DNA of 64,000 nt, taken from contig SAUG01000020.1 of the NCBI GenBank assembly GCA_011316305.1, forward strand, positions 248,001 through 312,000. Direction: 5' to 3'. Position 1 is the first letter of the stretch. Each line of letters begins with the position of its first letter. Below, one piece after another: positions 11,527 through 22,696 of this stretch. The DNA comes from Rusavskia elegans. Taxonomy: Eukaryota > Ascomycota > Lecanoromycetes > Teloschistales > Teloschistaceae. The notes under the pieces are model-generated. The model was not told the origin of the DNA, did not search any database, and saw only the letters and a list, made by a program, of their open reading frames with translations. The position numbers and the translations under genes are program-made.

Positions 11527-13078
11527 ATGATGGAGTCAACTGTGCTTTCGCCCCTTGATCAAGTTGCAATACGTGGCTACACCAACATGATATGGTTCTT
11601 CGCCGGATCCAATCATGCAGCCATGCTTGAAACACTGAGGAAGGGCCTTGCCCAAACCGTTTCTGAGATACCGTACCTCACATCGGAAGTTGTTCCAACA
11701 GATACGATAAACCAGAAAGGCCAGCTAGAGCTTCACTCTACTGGTCGGACGCTGGTTCTCAGGACAAAAGACATGACAATGAAGCCTGGGCTGGAATATG
11801 AGGCTCTCCGCAACTCCCATTTTCCTCCATCAGCACTGCATCACGGCGATTTCATGCCAGTCACCAGAGCCGCTGACTACCCTAACTTAACAGCTATGCC
11901 CGCAGTAGCGTTGCAAGCAAATCTGTTGTCAGGAGGGCTTGCTTTAGCCGTCTCTTTCCACCACGCACTTTGTGACGCAGGTCTGTGGTGACTTCGGTGC
12001 TCTGAGCTCTCTTCATATCGCTGACTTTGACTCTAAGGGGGCTACTTTATCTTTTCTAAATTGGTGAGCTCGTGCATAACACGCCTGAGGGTGGTACTTA
12101 TGGAGTGTCTCCCAGTGGGCTCAGGCATGCCGACGAATCACTGGCAATGCATCGATGAGCAAGGACAAGGACTATGTTCTTTCTCCTGAAGCTTTCGATC
12201 GTTATAAAATCCCAAGAGTGCGGGGGAAAAAATGGGACGAGGGCGATGAAGATTGGGGCAGATTGCCTCAGTTGGACTGGTTCCAGTCCCCATCCAATGT
12301 TCCCCTGGCATGCTCCGCCGTGGAGCCAGCTGTATTCATATTCACCCCCCAAGCTCTTGGCGCGCTCAAGCACGCTGCTTCGCCCAGCAACTGCTCACAA
12401 CCTCAGCCTAAAGACGCGCTGGCAACCACGAACAGTGCACTCAAAGCTCTAGTCTGGCTTTCGATTGTCGCTGCCCGCTCGCTGAACCCCAACGAGAACA
12501 GTGATTCCACCCTACATATTCCGGTATCCACTCGTACTCGGCTACGGCCAGCTCTGGCCCCAGACTACATGGGCAATACGGCACTGATGATTGCAGTGAA
12601 GAGCTCCTTTCCGAGTCCAGCGGACGGGAAATTCAGTATGCTCGCAGATCTGACTCAAACGATCCGCCAGAGTGAGAAAGCTGTAGATGAGGCCTATATC
12701 AAGGATTACCTATCATTCGCAGGAGCTGTCCCGGACCTGGACCGCTTGGCAAGAGGCCGCGAAGCCGTCTACGCTCGTGCAGTCAAAATATTCGATAGCT
12801 CTTCCTTTAACTACTACGGGCCGGACTGGGGAGCCGATCTTGGTCGAATGGAGCGGACAAGGCCGCCCGCAGAAGGGTTGACAAACGGAGGGGTTCGGAT
12901 CTTCCCCAAGCTCCCTGATGGAAGCGTAGAGGTTGCACTTGGGTTGAGCCCTGCACAGATGGGACATTTGAAGCAAGATTCGCTGTTCAGGAAATTTGCT
13001 AAGACGCATGATGAAGAGGCCGAGCTCCGATTTGGAGTAGCTGAGGGGCTTGATATAGATATACGAGCGAAGCTGTGA
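11527..13078 (+). CDS. BAHD-like acyltransferase (trichothecene 3-O-acetyltransferase/TRI101 type)
   Basis: Acyl-CoA-dependent O-acyltransferase of the transferase family PF02458-like group; probably acylates a hydroxyl on a specialised metabolite. Three exons (11527-11980, 12038-12063, 12116-13078) give 480 residues, normal for the family. The tiny 26-nt middle exon is supported by frame: it joins HHALCDAG to GYFIFSKL and then WAQACRRITG. The catalytic HxxxD is seen as HALCD at residues 146-150, and the structural DFGWG equivalent is YYGPDWG near residue 395. Introns are 57 and 52 nt. No frame breaks, unlike its monooxygenase neighbour, so it may still be active. The substrate cannot be told from sequence. 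Confidence 0.88.
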
Positions 13079-13084
13079 CGTTCC

Positions 13085-13384
13085 TTATGTGTTGGTGAGT
13101 AGTTCATCTGATGTCATCAAACGACTGATATTAAGGAGCCTACTGAGGGTCAGCTGCGGTGTTCGATGCTGTATTGGCACAACCGGCGTTGTGTTGTACT
13201 TGGAGCGACTTGCTGTGATTGGGACAGTGGTGTCATCGTCAACGAAGTAGGCGTCCACCCATCTGGTGCCATTCTGGTCGATGTGCATGTTAACAGCACG
13301 CCCAGAAGGTACAGCAGCAAGTGATGCGTGAGACAGGTGTGAGATCTGCGGGCCTACATAATGGTAGTTCACAATCTGGTACAA
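13085..13384 (-). CDS. Doubtful open frame, hypothetical
   Basis: An open frame of 99 codons contains SHLSHASLAAVPSGRAVNMH and WVDAYFVDDDTTVPI, which read like a folded protein. It starts at an ATG-poor position, overlaps the 3' end region of the acyltransferase transcript and lacks recognised motifs. It could be the last exon of a minus-strand gene whose earlier exons I cannot place. Confidence 0.22.
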   Translation of the reverse strand: MYQIVNYHYVGPQISHLSHASLAAVPSGRAVNMHIDQNGTRWVDAYFVDDDTTVPITASRSKYNTTPVVPIQHRTPQLTLSRLLNISRLMTSDELLTNT

Positions 13385-13442
13385 CTATGTTCTCACGAAA
13401 CCACACTGATTTGTTGGCTTGAACGAGGGGTAGAAAACCAAC

Positions 13443-14048
13443 ATGTTTTCCCTTCATTCTGATGTCCCGTTCAATGAAGATATCTGTCAAGCCAAGGTTC
13501 ACTCTGCTTTTTCCTATACAACCTGTTCTTGCACGCTGCACTCATCACCAAACTCTCACCATTCTGACAGATACAAGCACATAACGCTGTATCTTCCACC
13601 CAACGTGACTTGTCGTGCCGCCACATTGGCATCCCTCAATCTACCAGCGGCTGTGCTCGAAAAGGTGGGTGGGCATGCTGGCCCACTCATGCCAATAATT
13701 AACAACGGACAGTTGGCACTTCTGGACCGGTCGATCGAAGACTTGCTGCTGGACTATAAGAACCACAAGCAGTGCCTCGAGGAACTAGGGACCGCTCTAC
13801 GTCAGCTCGTACATGAGTTAAGCGCCTTGCACACCACACTGCGAGGACGAGCAGACCAGATCCAGGCATCGCAGCAACGCCCCAGTGATCCCATCTCCTT
13901 TGCCTACGACGATTCCATCGGACATTTCGCTCACGGTATCCACACTGTCTCACGCAGTATTTTGAAGAGCTTCAACGGTGCTCGAGACTTGCTCATTGAG
14001 ATCAATGGAAGATATATACACCTTTGTCGCGCCTACAACAATTGGTAG
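13443..14048 (+). CDS. Hypothetical helical protein
   Basis: Single frame of 201 residues ending at TAG 14046-14048. The C-terminal two thirds look convincingly coding and helical, for example LLDRSIEDLLLDYKNHKQCL and LGTALRQLVHELSALHTTL, suggesting a coiled-coil or four-helix arrangement. The first 60 residues (Ser/His rich) are less convincing, so the true start may be internal or follow an intron. No family recognised. Confidence 0.45.
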   Translation: MFSLHSDVPFNEDICQAKVHSAFSYTTCSCTLHSSPNSHHSDRYKHITLYLPPNVTCRAATLASLNLPAAVLEKVGGHAGPLMPIINNGQLALLDRSIEDLLLDYKNHKQCLEELGTALRQLVHELSALHTTLRGRADQIQASQQRPSDPISFAYDDSIGHFAHGIHTVSRSILKSFNGARDLLIEINGRYIHLCRAYNNW

Positions 14049-14645
14049 CTGAATCAGTGATTCAGTCATACTGAGAAGGAAGGACGAATGGAAATTCGAG
14101 AAAATGATCCCGGTCGTTGGAATATCGGAACAGCATGGTTCTTCACGGTCAACCGCTTATGTTCACCACTACTAGCGCGCGCTCCATCCTTCGTCAGCCC
14201 ATTGAAACCCTCTGAGCTGACTACATGGCAGGTTCCTACAGTATCGGCGGTCTCTCACTCCTTGGCGCCTGGTTCACCGCAATCAGGATATGTCCCAAGG
14301 ATTTTGCGTTCTTCCATCCAGCCGAAGCCAGACTGCGAGCGGGGGAACTAGTGCTGTCTTTCAGGGTCCATGGAGTTCATCGTTGATGAGAGTATAGGGC
14401 TGGACTATTAGATCCGGTTCCAGTGACATGGTTTTCATGGCGAATGATGCATGGAGCTGATTGACGGTATCAGGAGCAGAGAATGTGTGTCGGAAGAAAC
14501 AAAACCCCTGAGGGACATCTATTGACCATTCGGAACACCAATCGCTCCACTCACAATGACAATCCTTTTCCTGGTGGAAAACGAACGGAATTCACGACCG
14601 ACAGCATGCACAGACACTTATATCCCATTCTCTACCCGACACCAC
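14049..14645. other. Intergenic, no supported gene
   Basis: Nothing convincing; contains the 3' sides of the flanking convergent genes. Confidence 0.4.
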
Positions 14646-16505
14646 CTACCCCTTAACCCCAACCACAACCAAATTCCTCGGACTGATACCATAATCAAAA
14701 ACATTCTCCACCCATGCCTCCTTCACACCCTCTTGCTCCCTCAACCAGCACCACCGATCCACCACAATCGCACTCTCCACCACCTGCGCCGAAAAAGCCA
14801 TCAAGCTCCATACAATCGACAGCTCCTTCTTCTTTTGCGCGTACTTCTTCTCGTAGATAAGGATGTCTTCGTCTGAAAGGTTTTCTAAATGCTGCGCTAC
14901 GGCTGCGCAATGGGATGGCGAGGTAGAGAGTTTGGCGATTGCTGCACGCACGTAGGTGAGGAAGGAGGCGTATGCTGGTTTGCGGAGGGAACCCAGGACG
15001 ATGGGTTCTTTTTGCTCTTTCCTCTTCCCACTTTCATTGCTCTCGGGATTCTGAATGTCATTGTTGATGTCTTCTGAGTGCGGTTTCTCGACAGGCTTAT
15101 CTATAACGCCCTTGTCGAGTAGGATCCTTTGGAAGAGCGCACGATAAAAATGTCTCATGAAAAACGAATTGCAATCCGCTTGCGTCCAGTTGCGTGGCGC
15201 TTGGACGGCCATCATGCGTGCTGTAATGTTGAATCTGACGCCCTCGCCATTTGCGTGCTTGTACTTCAGGAAACGGTCGGACATAGGGAAGCCATGGGAA
15301 TCGCAGGTAGACGAGGTTTCGGTGAGGCGAACATTGGGTACGCGGAGTTTGCTGGATGGGGATCCTTGGAGTGGAGGGAGGCGTTCGGTGAGGAGGTTGT
15401 AGCAGCAGCCTACTAGGACGACGGCGCGGACAGAGGGGTTGAGGGTTATTGAGCGGAGGCCGTGGTGGAGGAGATTGCCGCAAGAGTGGAGGGAAATGAC
15501 CATTAGATTTGGGGGTTGGAAGATGGAAGGATTGAGTTTCGACGGTGAGGAGTCCTGATTCATTTGGGCGAGGATGGAGGAGAGATTGCCGTCATAGATC
15601 ATGGTTTCGATATACTGGATATTACTTTGCTGGCCAATTGAACATGATCCCGATGCACGAGAAGGCATCCCATCACGAGAGGGAGCAGATTGCTTGTCGG
15701 AAGCATTCTTGGCGGTCTTCTCGTCGTAATGCTTTCCATGGAGTTCGCTTCGATGTTGCTTCTTATTGCGCATTATCGCTTCCTTCTTTGCCAATTTAGC
15801 GGTGATATCCATGCCTCTAGCGCCATCGATGTTGAGCGGCTTACTCTCGAGTGCAACAACCTTCTTTTCATACGGGGGGCATGCAAGTGCTCTTCCAAGA
15901 TAGTTCTGACCTGAACCAAAGTCAACAAAGTGGCTTATTTGGCAGGAGTACTTCGAAGATAACTCAGAGGAGAGAGTGTCCACGTATTTTGCTAGATTCG
16001 AGACCTCATGTGTTTTCTTTGCATTCATGCCGACTGCTACGTGCCGGGCCAGGGTGCTTGAGCCTGACGAAGCAGGTCTGTCATGCTGGGGCAACAAGCG
16101 TTCAAGATTATGTTGGCGGATCTTTGTGATATACTCTAGCAAAGAAGCAGGCGGTACAGGCCCGTTGCGCCATTCGAGGTTGTTGCAGGTACCCTCGGCG
16201 CAATGGATTAGTTCTTCAAAGGAGCCTAAATCCTCTCTGAGAAGAAGATCTAGGATCTTTGGCATATCATGACAGTCCCAGAATTGCCGCCATTCTTCAG
16301 GAAAGAGAGTCTCGTAGAGATTTGGTTCTTGAGTAAGGAATTCTAGTATGTGTACTCCTCCACACAGATGCTGGAACAACTGGGAAGAGGTAATGAAACA
16401 TAGCATTGACTCAACGTACTGGTCAACGTCTACGAACTGAGAGGGAAAAGGTACAGAATTGGACCACATCATTACGTTATATGCCGCCTCGCAGGGTATG
16501 AGCAA
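14646..16505 (-). CDS. METTL25/RRNAD1-like SAM-dependent methyltransferase-domain protein
   Basis: Uninterrupted 619-codon frame. Residues around 190-210 carry the SAM-binding motif ISHFVDFGSGQNYLGRALA. Later come VISLHSCGNLLHHGLRSI and the diagnostic VVLVGCCYNLLTERLPP, the order seen in METTL25/RRNAD1 (Methyltransf_32) proteins. FPMSDRFL also fits the family. The N-terminal 150 residues (Trp-rich, helical) match the usual accessory region; a Lys-rich insert lies between the SAM motif and the HSCGN motif. Family members are predicted cytosolic or nuclear methyltransferases of poorly known substrate. Length fits the fungal homologues. No introns needed. It is a housekeeping-type gene between accessory neighbours. 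Confidence 0.85.
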   Translation of the reverse strand: MLIPCEAAYNVMMWSNSVPFPSQFVDVDQYVESMLCFITSSQLFQHLCGGVHILEFLTQEPNLYETLFPEEWRQFWDCHDMPKILDLLLREDLGSFEELIHCAEGTCNNLEWRNGPVPPASLLEYITKIRQHNLERLLPQHDRPASSGSSTLARHVAVGMNAKKTHEVSNLAKYVDTLSSELSSKYSCQISHFVDFGSGQNYLGRALACPPYEKKVVALESKPLNIDGARGMDITAKLAKKEAIMRNKKQHRSELHGKHYDEKTAKNASDKQSAPSRDGMPSRASGSCSIGQQSNIQYIETMIYDGNLSSILAQMNQDSSPSKLNPSIFQPPNLMVISLHSCGNLLHHGLRSITLNPSVRAVVLVGCCYNLLTERLPPLQGSPSSKLRVPNVRLTETSSTCDSHGFPMSDRFLKYKHANGEGVRFNITARMMAVQAPRNWTQADCNSFFMRHFYRALFQRILLDKGVIDKPVEKPHSEDINNDIQNPESNESGKRKEQKEPIVLGSLRKPAYASFLTYVRAAIAKLSTSPSHCAAVAQHLENLSDEDILIYEKKYAQKKKELSIVWSLMAFSAQVVESAIVVDRWCWLREQEGVKEAWVENVFDYGISPRNLVVVGVKG

Positions 16506-16994
16506 GCGGCGGACTAATGTACAATCCTGAAGCTTTTATTATGCAAGGATGGACGGCTGTTCCGCGAGTGGCGGCAGCTACGGTAGACAGCTGAGGCAGC
16601 CAGCGCTGGTGGCGGCAATGATCAAGCGAAGAATACGGAGTACGGCGGGCGCTTCCGCACTAACATGTCCTGCAAGGATTTGACCTTACCTGTCACTGTT
16701 GATGCACAAGTAGCAAACAAAACATGCACATGAGTGTTTAACATGCAAGGTACCAAAAACTGTTGAATCCACAGTATAAGTAATCAGGCATGTTTTGACC
16801 GATGTCTTCCACAGCCTTGTTGTCACATCTACCAAGTTAAAGTTAGGTAAAGCCTTCTACTCTCTTTGGCACTGCCATACTGCTGCGACTTCTACACTTG
16901 TAGATTTTCACTTGCACCGAGTCCTATATGATTATAATTCTCCTCACCTACTAGTTGACTTGCCAAAAGAGCACTGGAACCGCAAATCAGAACG
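16506..16994. other. Intergenic region between divergent genes
   Basis: Promoter region shared by the methyltransferase (minus) and the orphan at 16995 (plus). No element could be named with confidence. Confidence 0.4.
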
Positions 16995-18419
16995 ATGACG
17001 GAACCAAGCTATCCGAACGAGCATATCAGTCAAGGCGTTTTCTCGTTTGATTCGACTGGATTCCACGTCAATTACTTCCATCGTGAAACCGCGAAGTCTT
17101 TACGAAGAATACTCTTCCCTGAAGTCACTGTGAGTGAAAACGCTCTCAAGTCTGCGTGTGCTAAAGCCGCGAGAAAAATATCCACGGACTGGATTATCGC
17201 CCAACTTCAGCATTATGCAATCGAATTCAACCCTGAAATCGATGCCTACAAGGCGAAAGCTTTGCTTGTTACCAGTGTTGCCCATGGACTCGTAAGCAAT
17301 GTCTTCCTGACAGGTTTCATAGCACTGACATCTATCCAGTGTGACAATGTGCCTCCTCAAGTATCAAGGATCAACGTGATCTTGCAAGAACGATATGAAA
17401 CTCAAATGAACGACTATCAAGTCCAGATGGAAGCTTATCGAATCCAAGGTCTGCCGCAACGAATATCCAAGTTTGAGGTCTGCAAGACACCAACGGAAGA
17501 AGCCACATGTGATGCATCACTCTTTCTTCGCAAGTACTTCCTCGATGAGCATGGACAGCCAGACAAGGCCAGAACTCCACGCCTAATGATGCTATCTGGG
17601 TATCAAGATAAGGGCATGGCTCTAAGTGGAAGGACTGACCGGGTACCGGCACTCCATGTGGCAAATGCTGGCCCCGGAGGTGCTAACAACATAACCATCA
17701 TTGGCTGGGACCGAGAGAGGGTTAACAGCGAGGCACAGGAGACAGATTCGAAATACAAAGTGATACGTGCTGGTAGTTGCTGGAATACTCAGATGCGACG
17801 TCATGAAGAACACAAAGCAAAGTATCGAGGTTCACAAAAGTCATCTGACTCCTTCGACCCATATTATACTTGTGGCATCTATGCCATCAGATGCGGGGCT
17901 GTGGAGGATACCTGGCCAATCCTTGCCAAAGGTCTACGATTACGGATGATGAGTCAAGGCCGTCTTGCTGTCTTCGATCTCGGAATCATAACCGGCTTGA
18001 TGATATTTGCTGAACCGCAGGCGAAGGTCAGCAAGCTTATAGCAGACGGTAAATCTGCGAATCTAGTCGATCCTAGTGGCTATCAAAATGATTGCGAGGA
18101 CGACGAGATGACTAGTGAGAGCCATGATGTGGATGACAGCGAGCATCCTCGTCGGCTATACCTGCAATGGCGTGGTTACGACACCAGGACGGGTGAGCTT
18201 CAGCACGACCCATGTAATCACAACATTGGGTACATCGATTTCGAGGACGCACGCGCAATGGCCTTCAGTGGAACGCTCCACCTACATAGAGACTTGGGCA
18301 GCGAAGCTCAGTTCGAGGGCTACAGAATTCCCGGAATGACGGGACCCCTGACTATGGACTGGGATGCCCTCTCGCACCTTGAGTCCGATCGAGCGAAAGA
18401 TCCCAAACACATCTGGTGA
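16995..18419 (+). CDS. Orphan protein of about 458-474 residues
   Basis: Open frame ending at TGA 18417-18419. A likely 48-nt intron at 17292-17339 (GTAAGC donor, ACTGAC branch, CCAG acceptor) is a multiple of three, so the frame stays open whether or not it is removed. Splicing turns VTSVAHGL directly into CDNVPPQVSRINVILQERY, which reads better than the hydrophobic insert. Features: a Tyr/Gln-rich helical segment near residue 135, an acidic linker near residue 380 (DCEDDEMTSESHDVDDSE) and no membrane segment or signal peptide once spliced. I do not recognise a family. Confidence 0.7.
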   Translation: MTEPSYPNEHISQGVFSFDSTGFHVNYFHRETAKSLRRILFPEVTVSENALKSACAKAARKISTDWIIAQLQHYAIEFNPEIDAYKAKALLVTSVAHGLVSNVFLTGFIALTSIQCDNVPPQVSRINVILQERYETQMNDYQVQMEAYRIQGLPQRISKFEVCKTPTEEATCDASLFLRKYFLDEHGQPDKARTPRLMMLSGYQDKGMALSGRTDRVPALHVANAGPGGANNITIIGWDRERVNSEAQETDSKYKVIRAGSCWNTQMRRHEEHKAKYRGSQKSSDSFDPYYTCGIYAIRCGAVEDTWPILAKGLRLRMMSQGRLAVFDLGIITGLMIFAEPQAKVSKLIADGKSANLVDPSGYQNDCEDDEMTSESHDVDDSEHPRRLYLQWRGYDTRTGELQHDPCNHNIGYIDFEDARAMAFSGTLHLHRDLGSEAQFEGYRIPGMTGPLTMDWDALSHLESDRAKDPKHIW

Positions 18420-20962
18420 TTGCTGTCAAGGAACCCAGACGACAGCGAGGAAACGTTCGCACCGATCGATCAACTAATTCCCCTTGTTGTTGCGCTGATC
18501 CCTGGAGGCTTTGTGCCACTACAACACATCTGATGCCTTACTCTTCCTTTCTCCAACGACATTGTCCAGGGTTTTCTGGATTACCATCCATGTCGTCATC
18601 CGTTCCCGACGGCGATCTTCTCACGCTCAGTCTTTGGAAATTCCGGGTACTTGCCTTCTCGTACAAAACCACAATTCTTTCGGGACGGCATACCACATAG
18701 GACCCTTGTGAACGAGCATGTGCGCGAAGAAAAGCAAGCATCTTACCCAGCCATTGCATCTACAGACAGTGGGAATCGTGTATGTGGGTTTATGACAAGA
18801 CTTGCTACAAGTCGATATGAAGCAGCTGGTGCAGTATCCACACTGATAGAGCAGCAAAAGCATGATACGAGCGAACTTTTCCAGGGGAAATCGTTGGGGT
18901 ATCACGACTATCAAATCCACATGCTTGATCTTACCGATCAAGGCTTTCTTAACACACGGCCATCGCCCATTACCCACCCTGTTCCCCTCCCCCATGAATC
19001 TGCCTCAACCTCCTTTCGTTAGACGATTATTACGTCGCCCCGCCACATCCTAGTTTTTTGTGCCGTTTGCCTCCCAGCATGATACTCCCTTCCAAGAACT
19101 TTCCCCCTCATACCATCCCAGTCCCTGACTTTACTCATTGCGTGAATACGTCATTTCTCCAAGAAAACGAAACGGGAGCGACATGGTACTTATCATCCGG
19201 AGCAGTAAAAAACCGCCTCACTGACGGACTGACCAACTAACAATAATCCCCTTCCCAATCTATACACGATGACATAATTCGCGTTATTCCAGGCGAATGA
19301 TGATCGTATTGGGAACAGACTGGTGAGACTTGTAGAAGAGGGATTTAAGACTACGTATAGATATCCGTCCGAACCACTGGTTCACCGGGTACCAAAATCA
19401 TAACTTAACGAAATAAATATTCGTCTGAACGCTTTACGAAGAATAAGGGGGATATAGCATTGCTGAGCTATTCCATTTAACGTATCTAATCTCCTTCAAG
19501 CCTACCACCAGGCTCACCGAGTATATTTTTACCCTAAAATACCGCGAGGTTGTAAGGGAAGCGAAAATATGATGATGCTCATTCTCCCCGCCAACTATTC
19601 CTGGGTTGAATATACTCGCAGGCCTGCCCGACATTAGACCCGAAAGCCTCTTTAAGTGCCCAAGTCATCGCTTTGCCTCACCACACAATAACCAGCGGCG
19701 CGACGGGCGCGTAAGGACCGTGGTATTCGATGGTGATAAGGCTGGTAACCTTGAATGCACCAACTTCCCCCTCAAGTTAAGAAGGTGTATAGTTGTATTC
19801 TCCTGTCAAAGCAAACGAACAATCTTTTACACTGTGAACAATGTCATAATCACCATTGTACAACAAGAGCGCTGTAGGATTTGCAATGACCAGGGTGTCA
19901 TAATCCCCAGCTGCTGCAAAGACGAGAACAGAGCTCGACCTCAAAGACGTCGTTGTTAACCCCATTGCCCTCTCTCAGCCCTCATTTCCCATTCCTCCTC
20001 TCCGCCTCTTCTTCCCACGTCCTCCTCATACCAAACCGTATAGAGATATCACATCCACACACCCAGTCCAAGTCTCTAGATCTCATTACCATCCCAGCAC
20101 CAACCGTAGTAACAAGCATCTATCCTATCCAGCTCATAGCACCTTCAAATTGGCAAATCTATACTTTACTTAATAACTTCCTGCTTGCAAGAAAAGGAAA
20201 GGGGTAGGGATGTGGTCTTCGTTATCCGGAGTACTGAATGGCCTTCGGAGTAAGAAGCTCGCGGTTGAAAAGATGTACACAGACAGACTGGTCAGATTTG
20301 TACAAAACGGCCAAAGAGTATGTATTAACACTCAAGTTGGCGTTACAAAGAATAAGAGAGACATCATTGCTGAGCTTTTCCATGTGGCCATAATGGTCGA
20401 GATCAGCCAGCCTCAAAAGGTAAGTTTGAGGAGAAGATGGGCATGACCCATGCCATCAGACGATCTGACATCCGATAAAGGGAACAGCCTAGCACTACCA
20501 GGACTTCTAAAGTCAAAAGAGAGGTCAAGGGATGCTTTCTGGTCCGTAGGTTGGTGGGGTAGATGGGGTGAGGTTGGAATGAAGGCGCGGCGTGGAAAGA
20601 GGTCCCTGCTTGGTCAACGCTACAGCCATTAGCGCCATCGGACAATGTGACGATGCAGTACCCTAGTAGCTTTTGTGGATCGAGCTGCAGTCGGTTTGTC
20701 CGGGCCGTTGATCGATTTCTCCTAGCGTCAGGGGCATCCCTAGCGTCTGTTGATGGTGAGTTTCGTCGACTGATGTACGTAATCGAGATCTCCAGATGGT
20801 GAAGAGCTGAAAAGTGGTGGAATTTCGGTGGTGAGGATTGACATCAAGCTCCAGCCGATGAGGTCCTTTGTATTGTTGGTGCTGTGGTGATATTGTGGAG
20901 TAGGAAATTTGGGGGTCGGATTTCCTCGCCTACGAGTAGCGTCTACGGAGTACCATAATGCG
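18420..20962. other. 2.5-kb gene-free stretch
   Basis: Only short open frames without motifs, none joinable into a believable gene. Several TA-rich spans near 19380-19450. Precedes the MITE insertion. Confidence 0.4.
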
Positions 20963-21442
20963 CGGAGTGTCTCGGGAGCGCAACAACTGAACGCAATATG
21001 CTAGCGGGCGCAACAAATACCCTACGAACTAATAACTCTATATAAGCAGACGACAACTTTTTATACGCTTTTTAAAACTTATAAAGAGTAAATCTTCTAA
21101 GTCTCTATTTAATTTGTATTTCTATTTTTTTAGAATCTTTTTTTATATAGTAGCTATTTACGTATAGGGGTAGAAACTCTTTAGTAGAAGTCTTAGCGCT
21201 CCGTAGAGCCTCAGAAATAGCTAAGATTTTCGAAAGCCCTCGGGCCCGAGACTATATAAACCCAACGAATAAATAATAAATTCTATAAAAGTGAAATTAT
21301 AATATATATTGAGTCGTAGGCGATATACTCTTGATAATTTTTAAAAAGTATATTAAAAGTGATTATATGTACGTGTTATCATATCAGGTTGTTGCGCCCG
21401 CTAGCATGTTGCGTTCAGTTGTTGCGCTCCCGAGACACTCCG
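20963..21442. mobile_element. 480-bp MITE with 54-bp terminal inverted repeats
   Basis: Left TIR 20963-21016 begins CGGAGTGTCTCGGGAGCGCA; the right TIR 21389-21442 is its reverse complement with a single mismatch (T versus C). The element is flanked by a perfect 8-bp direct duplication ATAATGCG at 20955-20962 and 21443-21450. The interior (21017-21388) is AT-rich and has no coding capacity. Long TIRs with an 8-bp duplication fit a Mutator-like or hAT-derived non-autonomous element; the family cannot be settled here. Very similar TIRs and an intact duplication suggest a fairly recent insertion. Confidence 0.92.
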
Positions 21443-21626
21443 ATAATGCGCTAACTCAGTCCGTCGTTCTACGGTGATCAGGAAACGTTCGTGACGTAAA
21501 TGATACATCCCCTTCGGCAGGCAACTACGAATTAAAACCATACAGCTTCATCGCTAATTGTCGAACCGATATGAGGCGAAGGTTGTAAATCGGGACATCT
21601 GCGCTTGATTCTGCCTCTCAAGCACT

Positions 21627-22467
21627 ATGGCTTCTATCAGTCAGGATGATCCATTCCTGGAAGCTCAGGCGTTCGTTCGCCCTGGGTGGTTGTACTTTTG
21701 GATCTTAGCTAACGTATTGCTAGGGACGTTCTCTCAACCTTGAATACTACGCGATCGCTTTACTCATCATATGTCCGTATAAGATCTTTGGCCTCTTCGG
21801 CCTCTTCCCCCGAATTAGCCCAGGCGCGCAGCGAGCTCGAAACTACCCTCCACGACTTAACCTCGGATCTTCAAGACCTTGTTGATAGCGTCAAAGCTAT
21901 TGAAAGCGATCCGTTCCGTTATGGCGTCGATATCAACGAGGTGGCTAGGCGGCGGAAGCTTGTTGAGGACGTTGGCCGAGAGGTCGAGGATATGGGCAAG
22001 GAGCTGAAGAATGTAGCCAACAACCAGAAAAGAGACGGTGCCAACGGTTCCATCTTACCACCTCCATCGGCCTTCGATCCAGATATTCCAGAAGGGGATG
22101 ATTATGAGGCTTTTGAACAACAAAGGCAGGTCGAGATCATGCATGAGCAGGACGAGGCACTCGAGGGAGTGTTCAAGACGGTGGGCAACCTGCGTCAACA
22201 GGCCAACGACATGGGTCGGGAGCTGGAAGAGCAACATGTGATGCTCGATGAAGTCGAAACCCTTGCCGACCGAGTAGGAGGAAAACTTCAGACCGGCATC
22301 AAGAAGGTTGGGTGGGTCATAAAAAAAAACGAGGGTGGGTCTTCTTGAATTGACACTAGTTTCCGCTGGGTCCAAGCTGATCTTGCTCAGATACGATGTC
22401 AAGCTGCTGCATAGGTGTCCTCATCTTTGTGCTGATACTTCTTCTGGTACTCTTACTCATCCTCTAA
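21627..22467 (+). CDS. TLG1: Tlg1/syntaxin-6 family t-SNARE (Qc)
   Basis: SNARE of the trans-Golgi network and early endosome, needed for retrograde and endosome-to-Golgi fusion. Exons 21627-21670, 21724-22334 and 22391-22467 give 243 residues. The start exon encodes MASISQDDPFLEAQA; the syntaxin-6 N-terminal three-helix domain follows, with VKAIESDPFRYGVDINEVARR. The SNARE motif runs from about HEQDEALEGVFKTVGNLRQQ, with the ionic-layer Gln in ELEEQHVMLDEVE. The last intron (56 nt) removes an early stop and adds a C-terminal anchor, MSSCCIGVLIFVLILLLVLL; the paired Cys beside it is a likely palmitoylation site. All three parts fit the family length. It begins 180 bp downstream of the MITE. 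Confidence 0.93.
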
Positions 22468-22696
22468 TTGATACGGGTAAATCGAATACTTAAGCCACAT
22501 GGATCTGTTCATAATTCACCAGCCGACAACTCCGAAGTCGTCCGCCTGTCATTCCCAAGAGACAAGGACTCCTAACAATGCTGATGTTGATTTTTTGCTG
22601 CCCGTCCAGCCTGGTCCGCGGAGGATAGTTCCGAGCCTCCAACTGCAAGACAGATGAGCGCTATTATCATTATAGTCCCATAACACATTGTCGAGG

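Noticed and set aside
12001..12115. Premature stops in the acyltransferase gene
   Set aside because: The stops fall in two introns around a 26-nt exon; splicing gives a continuous, family-typical sequence.
20963..21442. Promoter or origin element
   Set aside because: Long inverted repeats plus an exact 8-bp target duplication are explained better by a transposon insertion.
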